Assembly: GCA_013140495.1 (NCBI GenBank)
Contig: JABFSR010000174.1
Coordinates: 1 to 55,629 of the forward strand
Source of the DNA: Verrucomicrobiota bacterium
Lineage (GTDB): Bacteria; Verrucomicrobiota; Verrucomicrobiia; Limisphaerales; JADLHS01
Direction: 5' to 3'
DNA: 55,629 bases
The notes beneath the pieces are model-generated. The model was not told the DNA's origin and made no database searches. It was given only the letters and a program-made list of their open reading frames with translations. The position numbers and the translations under genes are program-made. Below, piece by piece: positions 19,487 through 28,762 of the stretch. Position 1 is the stretch's first letter. Each line of letters begins with the position of its first letter.

Positions 19487-21871
19487 CTACTTCGTATCCC
19501 TTGATTGTTTGGGCACACCGCCGAACAACAACCTCAAGCTGTTCATCACCACAACAACCGTGCTCCCTTCGTGACCGACGACACCGACCGGCAATGGAAT
19601 CTTTCCAATCAATGCGAACACTACCAGCACAGCCACGGTGCCGAGTGATACGACAAGATTTTGCCGTATGATGCGCCGGGCCCGCTGGCTGAGACGATAG
19701 GCGGCGAGAAAGTTCTCAAGCCGATCGTGCATCAATACCACGTCAGCCTGTTCGAGGGCGGCATCGGAGCCGCGGGCACCCATTGCCACCCCGACATGAG
19801 CTACTGCCAGGCTGGGCGCATCATTCACGCCGTCGCCGATCATGGCCACTCGATCACCTGCATCGCTCAATGATTTGATCGCTGCGACTTTTTCTTCGGG
19901 CTTGAGTTCGCTGCGGACTTCATCCAGGTGCAACGTGGTTTTCAAAAACTCCGCCGTTGCATGCCGGTCGCCGGTCAGCACCACCGTGCGCAATCCGCTT
20001 CGTTTCAACTCGTCCACCACGCCCTGCGCCTGCGGACGGATATCGTCGCGCAGAATAATGCGACCTAGCAACCCGGCCTGTGCGAGCCAGACTTCGGAGA
20101 AACCTGGATCGGTTGGAGGAACGATCCTCGAATCGGCTGGTGGGTTGTTTGAAACAGAATCAGGCTGAAGCAGGGTTCGTCGCTGCGATTCAACCCATTC
20201 ACGTCTGCCCAGAAAACATTCCCCACTTTCGCAGCGGCCTTTGACACCTTGACCTGTCACGGACTCAAAGTGCGCAAACTCCACCGGAACAAAGCCCTGC
20301 TGTTTGCCGTGGCGCGTCACCGCCCGGGCCAGCGGATGTGTTGAAAGCCGGTCCAGCGAGAATGCGAGCCGCGCGATTTCCGATTCGCGTCCTTCCGGAA
20401 AGCTTTCAACTTTCTCGACACGCAATTCGCCTGTGGTGAGCGTGCCGGTTTTGTCGAGTGCAACAACATTTACATCAGCGAGCTTTTCCACCGCTGCGCC
20501 GCCGCGAATCAGCACGCCATGCCGTGCGCCCCACGCAATCGCCGCCAGAACCGCCGATGGAATGGAGAGCACAAGCGCGCACGGTGACGCCACGACCAGC
20601 AACGTCATTGTCCGGTAGAACGCGCTCTTCAATTCAATCGTGGATGTGAAGGGCGGCAGATTGAAAGCAAGCCACCACACGAAGAACATGGCCGCTGACA
20701 GCGCCAGCACGCTGTAGGTGTACCACGTGCTGAATCTGTCAGTGAACTGCTGCGATGGTGCTTTCTGTTGCTGCGCGTCCTTGATGAGCGTGATGATTTT
20801 TTGCAGTGCGCTTTCGGCAGCCGGACGCAACACCGCAGCCTCCACCGCACCCCAGAGATTCAACGTGCCTGCGAGAACCGCGTCGCCAATCTTCTTTTCC
20901 ACGGGCGCGGCTTCGCCGGTGAGGTTCGATTCATCCGCAGCCGTGTTGCCTTTGAGGATTTCCGCGTCCACGGGAAATTGTGATCCAGGTTTGACCAGCA
21001 GGCGCATCCCCGCAGCGAGCGATTGGACGTTGACCTCCTGCTCGTTTCCCCTCGCGTCAAGAATCGTGGCGGTCTTCGGCGCGTCACGAAACAGCGAGCG
21101 GATTTCCTTTTGTGTCCGGCCAAGCGCGTAGTGCTCCAGCGCGCCAGAGAGAGAAAACAGAAACAACAGCGTTGCGCCCTCGCCCCATGCGCCGATGCTG
21201 GCGCTGCCGATGGCGACAGCCAGCATGAGAAAGTGAACATCAATTGCACGTTGGCGGAGGCGTTCCCAGACTTCCTCGGCGGGGAACCATGCCCCGGCGA
21301 GATAGCTCAAAACAAAAATCGCAGTCCGCCACTGCTCAGGCATTGCGTACGCCGCGACCAATCCAAGCGCGCCGCAGGCAATCGCCAGAACAAGTTGCGC
21401 CTTCCATTCATCCGTGTGGTCGTGGCCGTGGTCGTCCGCGTGTTCGAGGAATTCGATGTCGCGTTGGACGACCTTGGGAAATGGCAGGTTGCGCCAGCGC
21501 CAGAACTTCGGCGCGGTGGGGCAGGTGACCCGCGCAATGGTGGTGGTGCAACCGCTGTGCTGGATTGTGATGCGTTGAAGTTCTTCGCTGGTGAGCGGAA
21601 GTTTGCACGAGAAACAATCACCAGAGCCGGTGAGCAGCGAACACGTTGCCTCGATGGAGGATTGCTGTGCGCGTTCAAATTGTTCCGTGATGCGCTGGCC
21701 GAGTTTCTCAGCGTTGGTTGGGCCAAGTGTGGCCACGGAAATCTTCTGATGCGTGCGATCAATGGTGACGGCCTCAAGCGCGGGTTCTTCAGCGAGCGTG
21801 CTGACAACGGAGCGGGCCAGGCAAATGCCCGTCTCATGGTCATCTCGAATCGTGGATGCTGTCTGGCTCAT
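19487..21871 (-). CDS. P1B-4-type heavy-metal-transporting ATPase
   Basis: A 794-residue P-type ATPase. It has the phosphorylation motif DKTGT (Asp473), HP in LSTHPLARAV, and the hinge MIGDGVNDAPSLAVA. The metal-binding helix carries SPC at residues 429-431 instead of the usual CPC, and a later helix has HEGST (767-771). SPC plus HEGST defines subgroup P1B-4, known for Co(II), Fe(II) or Zn(II) efflux rather than Cu. The N-terminus holds several cysteine and histidine sites (FSCKLP, SGCTTT, HADDHGHDH), likely metal-binding. Efflux across the inner membrane is expected; the exact metal is not resolved by sequence. Confidence 0.92.
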   Translation of the reverse strand: MSQTASTIRDDHETGICLARSVVSTLAEEPALEAVTIDRTHQKISVATLGPTNAEKLGQRITEQFERAQQSSIEATCSLLTGSGDCFSCKLPLTSEELQRITIQHSGCTTTIARVTCPTAPKFWRWRNLPFPKVVQRDIEFLEHADDHGHDHTDEWKAQLVLAIACGALGLVAAYAMPEQWRTAIFVLSYLAGAWFPAEEVWERLRQRAIDVHFLMLAVAIGSASIGAWGEGATLLFLFSLSGALEHYALGRTQKEIRSLFRDAPKTATILDARGNEQEVNVQSLAAGMRLLVKPGSQFPVDAEILKGNTAADESNLTGEAAPVEKKIGDAVLAGTLNLWGAVEAAVLRPAAESALQKIITLIKDAQQQKAPSQQFTDRFSTWYTYSVLALSAAMFFVWWLAFNLPPFTSTIELKSAFYRTMTLLVVASPCALVLSIPSAVLAAIAWGARHGVLIRGGAAVEKLADVNVVALDKTGTLTTGELRVEKVESFPEGRESEIARLAFSLDRLSTHPLARAVTRHGKQQGFVPVEFAHFESVTGQGVKGRCESGECFLGRREWVESQRRTLLQPDSVSNNPPADSRIVPPTDPGFSEVWLAQAGLLGRIILRDDIRPQAQGVVDELKRSGLRTVVLTGDRHATAEFLKTTLHLDEVRSELKPEEKVAAIKSLSDAGDRVAMIGDGVNDAPSLAVAHVGVAMGARGSDAALEQADVVLMHDRLENFLAAYRLSQRARRIIRQNLVVSLGTVAVLVVFALIGKIPLPVGVVGHEGSTVVVVMNSLRLLFGGVPKQSRDTK

Positions 21872-22264
21872 ACGCCTGAGCTACTCCTAGCATATCGGTC
21901 GGCGCGCGACGATGGAATTCTGTGTGGAGGTGAACCGGGCAAGAACGCAAGGCGCCAAGCAATACCTGGCTCAATCCGCAACTCTCCGTGACTGGGTTTA
22001 TCCAAAACAAACGCTTGCCCCACTGCAAAAAACGGCCTTGAATCCAAATGCGCACCGCCGGGCCTGGCCAAACCGGTTGCTGCGAAACCAAATTCGTGTT
22101 TGGCTGCTGGTTGGTGATCAAGTCATGCAAAAACAACGCTCAGTTCATTTGTTCCTCGGTCGCGTTTGCGCACCGGTGTTCTTGATCCGCACTTTCTCAT
22201 GAAAAAGCAGGTTCCAAGTGGCTTCCATGCATCGCGAACAGCTCGTTTGTTGACGAGGCCACTC
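21872..22264. other. 393-base intergenic region, possible repeat-derived sequence
   Basis: Between the start of the metal ATPase (minus strand) and the DUF1287 gene (plus strand). No credible gene: the open frames on either strand lack family features. The stretch about 21985-22125 reads like degenerate mobile-element margin sequence, but I cannot match it to a named element. Promoters for both divergent genes must lie here; none is clear enough to mark. Confidence 0.35.
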
Positions 22265-22936
22265 ATGAAGATGCTTGGTAATGCTCTTGCCCTTCTTGCG
22301 CTGCTGCCGGAGGCCGATGGTGAGCAAGCTTCCTCTCGAGGTCAGCGGATTGCTGCTGCTGCGAGGCAGCAAATTGGTGTGACGAGAAGTTACGATCCCG
22401 GTTATGTGGCGCTTGGTTATCCTGGCGGTGATGTTCCCGTTCACACGGGAGTTTGCAGCGATGTGGTTGTACGTGCATTTCGACAGGTGGGGATTGATCT
22501 TCAAAAAGCTGTTCACGAGGACATGAGGACAAACTTCAGGGCGTATCCTCAGAAGTGGGGGCTCACGAAACCGGACAGAAACATTGATCACCGCCGCGTT
22601 CCGAATCTCATGCGGTATTTTGAACGGCATCAGGTTGCTGTGAATGAGAAGTTGAAGTTGTCAGAAACCTACCACCCCGGCGATGTCGTTGTATGGGATA
22701 TCGGAAACGGAGTCCTGCACGTAGGAATTGTGTCTGATGGAAAATCAGGTGGCGTTCCGCTCATCATCCACAACATTGGAAGCGGGACCAGGGAAGAAGA
22801 CCTGCTTTTCAAATACACAGTCCTCGGTCATTACCGGTTGAAGGAAATCGCCAGCCATGATGGTTTAGCCACCGGAGGACAACCAATGCGCCCAACGACA
22901 AACCAAACGACAGCGGTGAAAACTCTCCGCCGCTAA
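22265..22936 (+). CDS. DUF1287 domain protein, probably exported
   Basis: A 223-residue protein that starts at ATG 22265 with a short hydrophobic leader (MLGNALALLALL) compatible with a signal peptide. The body carries the DUF1287 features HTGVCSDVVVRAFR, with a cysteine, and DVVVWDIGNGVLHVGIVSD, with a histidine, arranged as in NlpC/P60-like cysteine hydrolases. It also has the family string YPGGDVPVHTG. A role on peptidoglycan or another envelope substrate is inferred from that resemblance. An upstream in-frame ATG at 22166 would hide the leader inside the protein and is disfavoured. Spacing to the next gene is 25 bases, so the two may be cotranscribed. Confidence 0.72.
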   Translation: MKMLGNALALLALLPEADGEQASSRGQRIAAAARQQIGVTRSYDPGYVALGYPGGDVPVHTGVCSDVVVRAFRQVGIDLQKAVHEDMRTNFRAYPQKWGLTKPDRNIDHRRVPNLMRYFERHQVAVNEKLKLSETYHPGDVVVWDIGNGVLHVGIVSDGKSGGVPLIIHNIGSGTREEDLLFKYTVLGHYRLKEIASHDGLATGGQPMRPTTNQTTAVKTLRR

Positions 22937-22961
22937 CGAAGCATCAAACAGATTTTCCTGC

Positions 22962-23390
22962 ATGCGACTCTGGACTGTTCATCCGCGTTATCTTGACGCA
23001 AAGGGTTTGGTGGCGGCCTGGCGTGAGGCGTTGCTTGCCCAAAAGGTGCTCGCGGGTGAAACAAGAGGTTATCGCCATCACCCACAGCTTGCGCGGTTTC
23101 AAGCGGAGTCCGACCCGCTTGCGACAATCGCCGCGTTCCTGGCAGGAGTCGCGGATGAGGCGGAGAATCGGGGCTACCACTTTGACGCGTCGAAGATTTC
23201 TTCCCGCAGATTCAAGGGGCAGATTGCAGAGACCAGCGGGCAGTTGCTTTACGAGTGGGGACACCTGAAGGCCAAGCTGCTGGTGCGTGCGCCGTTGCTT
23301 GCCAGAAAGTTTCGGAGCATCAAGACGCCGGAGGCGCATCCGTTGTTTCGCATCGTTCCCGGCGAGGTGAGGGCGTGGGAGAAGCGATGA
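22962..23390 (+). CDS. Pyrimidine dimer DNA glycosylase/endonuclease V-like protein
   Basis: A 142-residue protein beginning MRLWTVHPRYLDAKGLVAAW, the start seen in the bacterial endonuclease V (Pyr_excise) family, followed by the REALLAQKVL helix and TRGYRHHPQLARF. The phage T4 prototype removes UV-induced cyclobutane dimers, using its N-terminal amine. Bacterial members of this length are usually annotated from this motif alone, and some may have other functions. It follows the DUF1287 gene by 25 bases on the same strand and converges with the DUF2723 gene. Confidence 0.68.
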   Translation: MRLWTVHPRYLDAKGLVAAWREALLAQKVLAGETRGYRHHPQLARFQAESDPLATIAAFLAGVADEAENRGYHFDASKISSRRFKGQIAETSGQLLYEWGHLKAKLLVRAPLLARKFRSIKTPEAHPLFRIVPGEVRAWEKR

Positions 23391-23447
23391 TTGGGTTGAG
23401 TTACCAGGCACCAATGTCCAAGTTCCAGTGAAGCGCCCAATTTTTTT

Positions 23448-23533
23448 CCATGATTTTGCGAAAAACGGGAAAGGCAAAATCATGGGGACAAGGTCACCCG
23501 ATTTGTTTCAACGTGAATGGGGGTGATGTCCCC
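23448..23533. repeat. Perfect 12-bp inverted repeat and second hairpin between convergent genes
   Basis: CCATGATTTTGC (23448-23459) pairs perfectly with GCAAAATCATGG (23474-23485) across a 14-base loop. A second imperfect palindrome follows, GGGGACAAGGTCACCC (about 23483-23498) against GGGTGATGTCCCC (about 23520-23532). It lies between two convergent 3' ends. There is no T-run after either stem on either strand, so it is not a classic intrinsic terminator, though it may still act as a bidirectional end. The first unit may be a repeat present elsewhere in the genome. Confidence 0.6.
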
Positions 23534-23537
23534 CGGC

Positions 23538-26500
23538 TTATGGCACCAGCTTCTTAAACTCGGGAGTTGTTCGGATGGGATTGAACTGCTGGTCTGTGCG
23601 TATCTTTGCAACAATATCATCGGCCTTCGGATTTTTGGCGAGGCGTGCGCTGTTGGCGACGATGCAATTGGAGAGCGCCGGGATGGAATCGGCAGGTTTG
23701 CCAAGGCTAACCCGCAGTGCTGCGAGGTCATACCACGCCTCGGGTTCGTTCGGCATCAGTTCGCACAGTTTTTGAAGCGGGGCTTCAAGTCTTTGGTATT
23801 GTTGCAAACTCATGTAGGCCTGAATGACGGCGTGAACGGCGGTGGCAGGTACACCGGGCCGGGCCACGATGCTGTCAAGAATGGCATACGCCCTGTCCGG
23901 CTGGTTCAACTGCATGAAGCTGGAGGCAAGATTGAGCGCGGTCTGGTAGTTGGTCGGATGCGTGCGGACTTCATCTTCGAGCTTCTGAAGATTCGCAGTC
24001 ACTTTTTCAAATTCACCGGCGCTTTGGTTTGCACCGCGCAGACGATTCACAAGGTCAATGACCTGTCCATTGTAGGGATCGAGTTTTTTGCACGTCTCGG
24101 CGATGGCAAGAGCTTCCTCGAATCGTGGCTTGATGGGGTAGGGCGGCTGCACCAGCAGGTTGATGTAACGGAACACGGCTTCCGGGCTGTACGGGCAAAA
24201 CGCGAAGGCCTGTTTGAAAACGAAGTCCGTTTCCTTGTAAAGGCGGCGCAGTTCGGTCTCGTTGCGGGGACGGAATTCAGGCGGGATGGAGGGGTTGATG
24301 CGCCACGCATAGACGCCGCCGATGGAACTGCGGAGTTTTGAAAACGCCTTCTGAGCCTGGTCATCGCGCGCGAATTTGGGATCGCCTTTGAAACTGCTGA
24401 GGTCGCGCTTGAGGTAGGTTTTCTCAACCCACGCGACGATGTCTTTGACGGGGGTGTCGTAGGTGATCCAGTTGCCGATGAGTCGCTCGGAGTATTGCGA
24501 CCAGAAATAATGATCGCGATCCAGGATTTCCTCGGAAAGCACAGGAAGCGGCTTGCGATTGATCTTCATGATGACGCCGGAAGGCGTGAGGTGCGGATAC
24601 ATCCAGTCGAGCGGAAAACTTTCCTCGACGTAGAAATCGTTGTCCGGATTCTTGTCGAACATGACCTTGGTGAGAAGTCCGTTGATGGCCATGACGGCAA
24701 CCTGGCCGGAAACCTGCACGCGACCTTCAATGACCTTCACATCTTCACCCGGACGCAACTGACCGGCCTGCAACCTGCGCTGTGCGTCCTGCAAATACTC
24801 GGAGAAACATTTCTGCGAATCCTCGGGCGTGGCAATGTACATTTCCTTTTTCGGATATACTCCTTCCTCGCGGCGACGTTTTTCAACAGCCGCACCGAGT
24901 GCGGTGAAAGGCTTGTCCAGCAGCAGGGAGGCGGCGCTGGCGATGAAGTTGGTTGAGTAATTCTGCTCGCGTTCGCCGGGTCCACGCAGCAGTTCCTGGA
25001 AGAACGGTGAGTCGTACTTGTACTGCGTGCTGCGGTTGTAATGAGCGCGGATGTAATTCAGATACGTGCCGTCAGCGAGTGCGTTCTGCGTGATGATATA
25101 GACATCGCGGCGGTCGTAGAGCGGGTCGGTATCCTTTTTGCACGACGGTGGAATGAAGCTTTCGCAAAAGATTGTGTACGTCGGGCAGAAACGTCCGGGA
25201 TCGGTTCCGCCGTAGAGGATGGTGTCGCGCGTCATCTCGGGATAGATGAGCTTTGCCTTTGCGGGATCCTTCATCATCTCGGCGCGGAGCTTGGGGTCGT
25301 AACTCAGTTTGCCGTCCGGGCCGGTGAACGGCGGCGTGAACATGTCGTGGCCGAACCAGTAGCCGAACATGTGGCCGCGTTGTTCGTTCTCGAACCAGTG
25401 CGACATCACGGAGTGCATCGGCATGATCGCAAACGCGAGCAGGACGATGCCCAGCGGTGCGCGTTTGCGCCATAGTATGAACGCAATCGTCAGAACCACG
25501 GCCATGCCGAGCAGAATGAGATTTGCAAAGACCGGCAGTGCATATTGTCCGGGATGAAAAGCCTTGGAAAGTGAGGCGAAGAAGACGTTGATGCCCGTCA
25601 TGCCGGCAGTGTCGCCGCGCAGGGTGACAATAGTCAGTGCCACGGAAATCAGTGACGCGATGCCGCCCGTGGCGAGCGGGATGGTGCGGTCGCCGCTATC
25701 GTTGCTTTTGCCGGTGAGATGAAAACAGACCGCTGCAAAGAGCCAGCATGCAATCTTGGCGAAGCCGATGATGGAGGATTGATCCACCCCGGATTCCTTG
25801 GTGTTGAACATTTCCAGGCCAAAGAACAACGAGCCGCAGCCGATGACGCCCAGGCCAATCAATGCCGGCAGATCCGATTTTACGTCCGATTCTGCCAGAT
25901 AAAACCGATAGATGATCAGGCCGATGCTGGCGATGCAGACTGCTATGAACGTGTAGCGGACAAAAGTGTGGACAGAACCCGCGAGGCGCAATGCCTGTTG
26001 TGTGGCGGCGTCACTTTGTGATTCGCCGAGGAGCGAATGTGTGTTGACGGCCAGCGCAAAGATCGCGAGGTCAATTGCCACAAGTCCACCGATGATCGCA
26101 GCGCGTCGGAACGACTGGTAGTTCGTTGCCAGGTCGGCTGCGATGAGAGACAGCCCGTAACCCACACCCATTGAGACGAGAACGTGCGATGCCGTGAAGA
26201 ACACGCGGATGAGTTCGCGTGCCTGTCGGTCGGGGGGCGGGTTGAGCAGGTAGATGAGGAATGGTCCGAGCGTGATGAAGATGGCACCCATGCCGATGAC
26301 GATGGCGCGTTCGCGTTTTTGCATGCGCCAGACGAACATGAACACAACAAGCGCGATGAGGATATAAACCCAGTGAAATTCCTCGCTCAAGCCGTCGAGA
26401 TACAGCCAGACCTGCCGCGTATAGGTGGAGATCAAGCTTTGGATGTAATCAAAGGCGTTGTCTCCGCTGCCGGAGGTGGGATGAATTTTTTCATACTGAC

Positions 26501-27743
26501 CGCGTGTCAGGGCGTGGAAGAAACCCTCGACCGTGCGCGGATAGCCCCATTGCATCGGGGGATTTGTCATGCCGGAAATAGCCATCCAAAGATAGCACGC
26601 CGCACCGACTGCAAATGCGCCGCCGCACGTGAGTGTGACGAGCCATTCGCGTGAGAGCGATTTGGTTTCCTTGATCATCTTGAAGTAGAACGCGCCGCCG
26701 GCAATGGTGAGCAGCGCAAAGAAAATCTTTGCAGCATCCGACTGGCTGAACTTGGTGATATAACTGGTCACCGAGCCAAACCACAGCGCGGCACACACGA
26801 TGACGCCGAGGAGTACGACGTCGCGTTTGATTTCAATGGCTTTCAGTTTTGTGGTGATCGCAAGCCATACCCAGGCCGCCGCCGAGGCGAGGCCGATGGT
26901 GTTGAAGACGAAATAAACCGGAGCGTTCCCGGTGAGCACACCCGCATAGCCGAGTTCGCCTGCAACCAGACCGCCTGCGTAACAGATGGTGTTCCAGAAA
27001 AGCAAATCACGGGCGAGTTTGGGATGCACTGCCAGCACCCACGCCTCCATGCCCAGCGCAATGACCAGCAGGGATTGGTGGTTGTTGACGCAGATGCCAT
27101 ACATGAAAAACGCCAGATAGAGATAACGGAATTGATGCGGCGCGTACGTCCAGCGAAGCAATCCAAACAACACTCCCATCAGCGACAGCACGCTGAGTGA
27201 ATACACTTCCACGATCACCGACTGGCTCCACATGTAGCCGTTGAAACCGAGCATCATGCCAGCGACAAATCCTGCCACAATGCAGATGGCGGCCTCCCAG
27301 CGGCGGCTGATTTCCTTCAACCCACCGATGCCTTCCATCATCATGCTGCTGCCGCGCGAGACGAGCAACGCGAGCAGGCCGCAACCGAACGCGCCCGCCG
27401 TGGCGCTGCCGAGTGCCACGCGCCATGCAACGTTGCTGATCGGAATAAGCGTCCACAGCCATGTGTAAATCGTCCAAACCGGATAACCGGGCGGATGCGG
27501 AATGCCCGCGTAGTACGAGGCCGTGGCAAGTTCACCACAATCTTCGAGGGTCAGGTTCGGCGCCAACGTGTGATAGTAGCCGAGCCAGACCAGAAGCGTG
27601 GTAAGGGCAAACGCAAACCAGTCAATTCTGCGAAACAACGGTGGCGTATGCGCGGGGATTGATTCAACAGGTTTTGGGGCGGGGGCCGGTGTGGTCGCGG
27701 CGGCTGTTTTGGCAGCGGGCGACTTCGATTTATCGTTGCTCAT
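23538..27743 (-). CDS. DUF2723 (GT117-like) membrane protein with TPR C-terminus
   Basis: A very large, 1401-residue protein. After a basic Pro/Ala-rich cytoplasmic tail (residues 1-35) comes the DUF2723 signature: LAPNLTLEDCGELATASYYA then GIPHPPGYPVW, the acidic first-loop motif of protein-O-mannosyltransferase-like GT-C enzymes. About 18 membrane helices alternate up to residue 780, with a large non-membrane domain after it, and residues about 1180-1390 look like tetratricopeptide repeats (LNLASSFMQLNQPDRAYAIL, EAWYDLAALRVSLGKPADSI). It probably transfers sugars from a lipid-linked donor at the periplasmic side (family knowledge). It lies 3 bases behind an anti-sigma-like gene and is the last gene of that operon. 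Confidence 0.8.
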   Translation of the reverse strand: MSNDKSKSPAAKTAAATTPAPAPKPVESIPAHTPPLFRRIDWFAFALTTLLVWLGYYHTLAPNLTLEDCGELATASYYAGIPHPPGYPVWTIYTWLWTLIPISNVAWRVALGSATAGAFGCGLLALLVSRGSSMMMEGIGGLKEISRRWEAAICIVAGFVAGMMLGFNGYMWSQSVIVEVYSLSVLSLMGVLFGLLRWTYAPHQFRYLYLAFFMYGICVNNHQSLLVIALGMEAWVLAVHPKLARDLLFWNTICYAGGLVAGELGYAGVLTGNAPVYFVFNTIGLASAAAWVWLAITTKLKAIEIKRDVVLLGVIVCAALWFGSVTSYITKFSQSDAAKIFFALLTIAGGAFYFKMIKETKSLSREWLVTLTCGGAFAVGAACYLWMAISGMTNPPMQWGYPRTVEGFFHALTRGQYEKIHPTSGSGDNAFDYIQSLISTYTRQVWLYLDGLSEEFHWVYILIALVVFMFVWRMQKRERAIVIGMGAIFITLGPFLIYLLNPPPDRQARELIRVFFTASHVLVSMGVGYGLSLIAADLATNYQSFRRAAIIGGLVAIDLAIFALAVNTHSLLGESQSDAATQQALRLAGSVHTFVRYTFIAVCIASIGLIIYRFYLAESDVKSDLPALIGLGVIGCGSLFFGLEMFNTKESGVDQSSIIGFAKIACWLFAAVCFHLTGKSNDSGDRTIPLATGGIASLISVALTIVTLRGDTAGMTGINVFFASLSKAFHPGQYALPVFANLILLGMAVVLTIAFILWRKRAPLGIVLLAFAIMPMHSVMSHWFENEQRGHMFGYWFGHDMFTPPFTGPDGKLSYDPKLRAEMMKDPAKAKLIYPEMTRDTILYGGTDPGRFCPTYTIFCESFIPPSCKKDTDPLYDRRDVYIITQNALADGTYLNYIRAHYNRSTQYKYDSPFFQELLRGPGEREQNYSTNFIASAASLLLDKPFTALGAAVEKRRREEGVYPKKEMYIATPEDSQKCFSEYLQDAQRRLQAGQLRPGEDVKVIEGRVQVSGQVAVMAINGLLTKVMFDKNPDNDFYVEESFPLDWMYPHLTPSGVIMKINRKPLPVLSEEILDRDHYFWSQYSERLIGNWITYDTPVKDIVAWVEKTYLKRDLSSFKGDPKFARDDQAQKAFSKLRSSIGGVYAWRINPSIPPEFRPRNETELRRLYKETDFVFKQAFAFCPYSPEAVFRYINLLVQPPYPIKPRFEEALAIAETCKKLDPYNGQVIDLVNRLRGANQSAGEFEKVTANLQKLEDEVRTHPTNYQTALNLASSFMQLNQPDRAYAILDSIVARPGVPATAVHAVIQAYMSLQQYQRLEAPLQKLCELMPNEPEAWYDLAALRVSLGKPADSIPALSNCIVANSARLAKNPKADDIVAKIRTDQQFNPIRTTPEFKKLVP

Positions 27744-27746
27744 CTT

Positions 27747-28112
27747 TTAATTCGTTCCCTTAGGGGGCGTCAGAGAGCCGATACTAGACGTGAAATTGAC
27801 CGCCTTTGTCCATTCAAAAGTATCCAGCCGGTTGGCCGAGCTTTGGAAACTGCCCGGCAAATATGGGGCATAACTCTGGTTGCTCATTGCTGCCGGGATC
27901 ATTGCTGACTCACGCGTTTCCCCAGCCATCGCAGGGTTCTCGGGTTGATGCGATGTCATCATCACCATCGCCACGCAAACTGTGGCGGGCACCAGCCACG
28001 CCAGCAGTTCAGAGCGATACTCCGCCGCGCGTTGCGGGAACAACCGCCGTTCAAGCGCCGGTGACGGGCGGCGCGGCTTCCACGACCTCAACTGTTCCTC
28101 CAGCGATTTCAT
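27747..28112 (-). CDS. Single-span anti-sigma-factor-like protein
   Basis: A 121-residue protein (or 124 from the in-frame ATG at 28121). A basic N-terminal cytoplasmic segment (about 35 residues, RSWKPRRPSPALERRLFPQR) precedes one probable membrane helix, LLAWLVPATVCVAMVMM, and a periplasmic tail rich in Ser/Pro. No zinc-binding HxxxCxxC is seen, so it is not a classical ZAS anti-sigma factor; the assignment rests on its position directly behind a sigma gene that it overlaps by 62-71 bases. The pair followed by a GT117-like gene suggests envelope-linked regulation (inference). Confidence 0.6.
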   Translation of the reverse strand: MKSLEEQLRSWKPRRPSPALERRLFPQRAAEYRSELLAWLVPATVCVAMVMMTSHQPENPAMAGETRESAMIPAAMSNQSYAPYLPGSFQSSANRLDTFEWTKAVNFTSSIGSLTPPKGTN

Positions 28113-28686
28113 TTTCTCCATACGTCTTTCCTTTCATGCAGGCCCGAAGTTTTTCCAGGCCATAACGGTAACGTCCCGCCGCCGTGTTCGGCGACACCGC
28201 GATCAGTTCCCCGATCTCCTCGAAAGTAAACTCGTGCCACAGCTTCAACACCAGCACCTCCCGCTGTGGCACGGGTAAATCCTCCAGGCACTTCATCGCT
28301 GCGCGCTCGGCGGGTGATTCGTCCGCGCCGCGTTCAAACCATCGGTGCGATTCCAGTTCCCGTGTCAGCCGTCGCCATAATGTGCGCCGGTAATTCAGTG
28401 CGCGATTGCGAAAGCTGCGGGTGCAATAATGTTCCGCCTGTTCCGGCGGTGACTCTCTTTGCAGCAGCGCCACGAAAGTTTCCTGCACCACGTCTTCGGC
28501 TTCCGCGTGGGAAAGGCCGAGTGCGCGACCGTACAAAATCAGTTCGGTCGCCTTCGCCTGATACAACTTTTCGCACCAGGCAGGTGTCGGCCCTGCGTTC
28601 ACTCTCAACCCATAGACACCGTTTCCGGCGGATTTGTATAAAAAATCTTGCCGGCTTGCCCTGGCGAAAGTGCGCCTGTTCATCAT
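28051..28686 (-). CDS. ECF-type RNA polymerase sigma factor
   Basis: A 211-residue group 4 sigma factor. The sigma-2 region contains GLSHAEAEDVVQETFVALLQ, with the DVVQETF core typical of region 2.2-2.3. The sigma-4 region contains LPVPQREVLVLKLWHEFTFE followed by EIGELIAVSPNTAAGRYRYGLEKLR, cut as the helix-turn-helix of region 4.2. A 28-residue tail after region 4 runs into the overlapping anti-sigma-like gene. It directs transcription of its own operon, by analogy with such pairs, but no autoregulatory promoter could be recognised in the 76 bases upstream, which are shared with the divergent mogA-like gene. Confidence 0.88.
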   Translation of the reverse strand: MMNRRTFARASRQDFLYKSAGNGVYGLRVNAGPTPAWCEKLYQAKATELILYGRALGLSHAEAEDVVQETFVALLQRESPPEQAEHYCTRSFRNRALNYRRTLWRRLTRELESHRWFERGADESPAERAAMKCLEDLPVPQREVLVLKLWHEFTFEEIGELIAVSPNTAAGRYRYGLEKLRACMKGKTYGENEIAGGTVEVVEAAPPVTGA

Positions 28687-28762
28687 TTTGGCGAATTGTC
28701 AGCCCGTCGCTTATCGTTTTGGGTTTTCTTTTGGACGGAAGCCGGTTAGGAATTTGCGTCAA

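Noticed and set aside
21023..21991. 322-residue plus-strand frame
   Set aside because: Antisense to the N-terminal half of the P1B-4 ATPase, and it runs into the intergenic region; no family features.
23448..23485. Possible intrinsic terminator formed by the 12-bp perfect stem
   Set aside because: The T-run lies before the stem on the plus strand and would be an A-run after it on the minus strand, so neither direction fits a rho-independent terminator. Kept as a repeat only.
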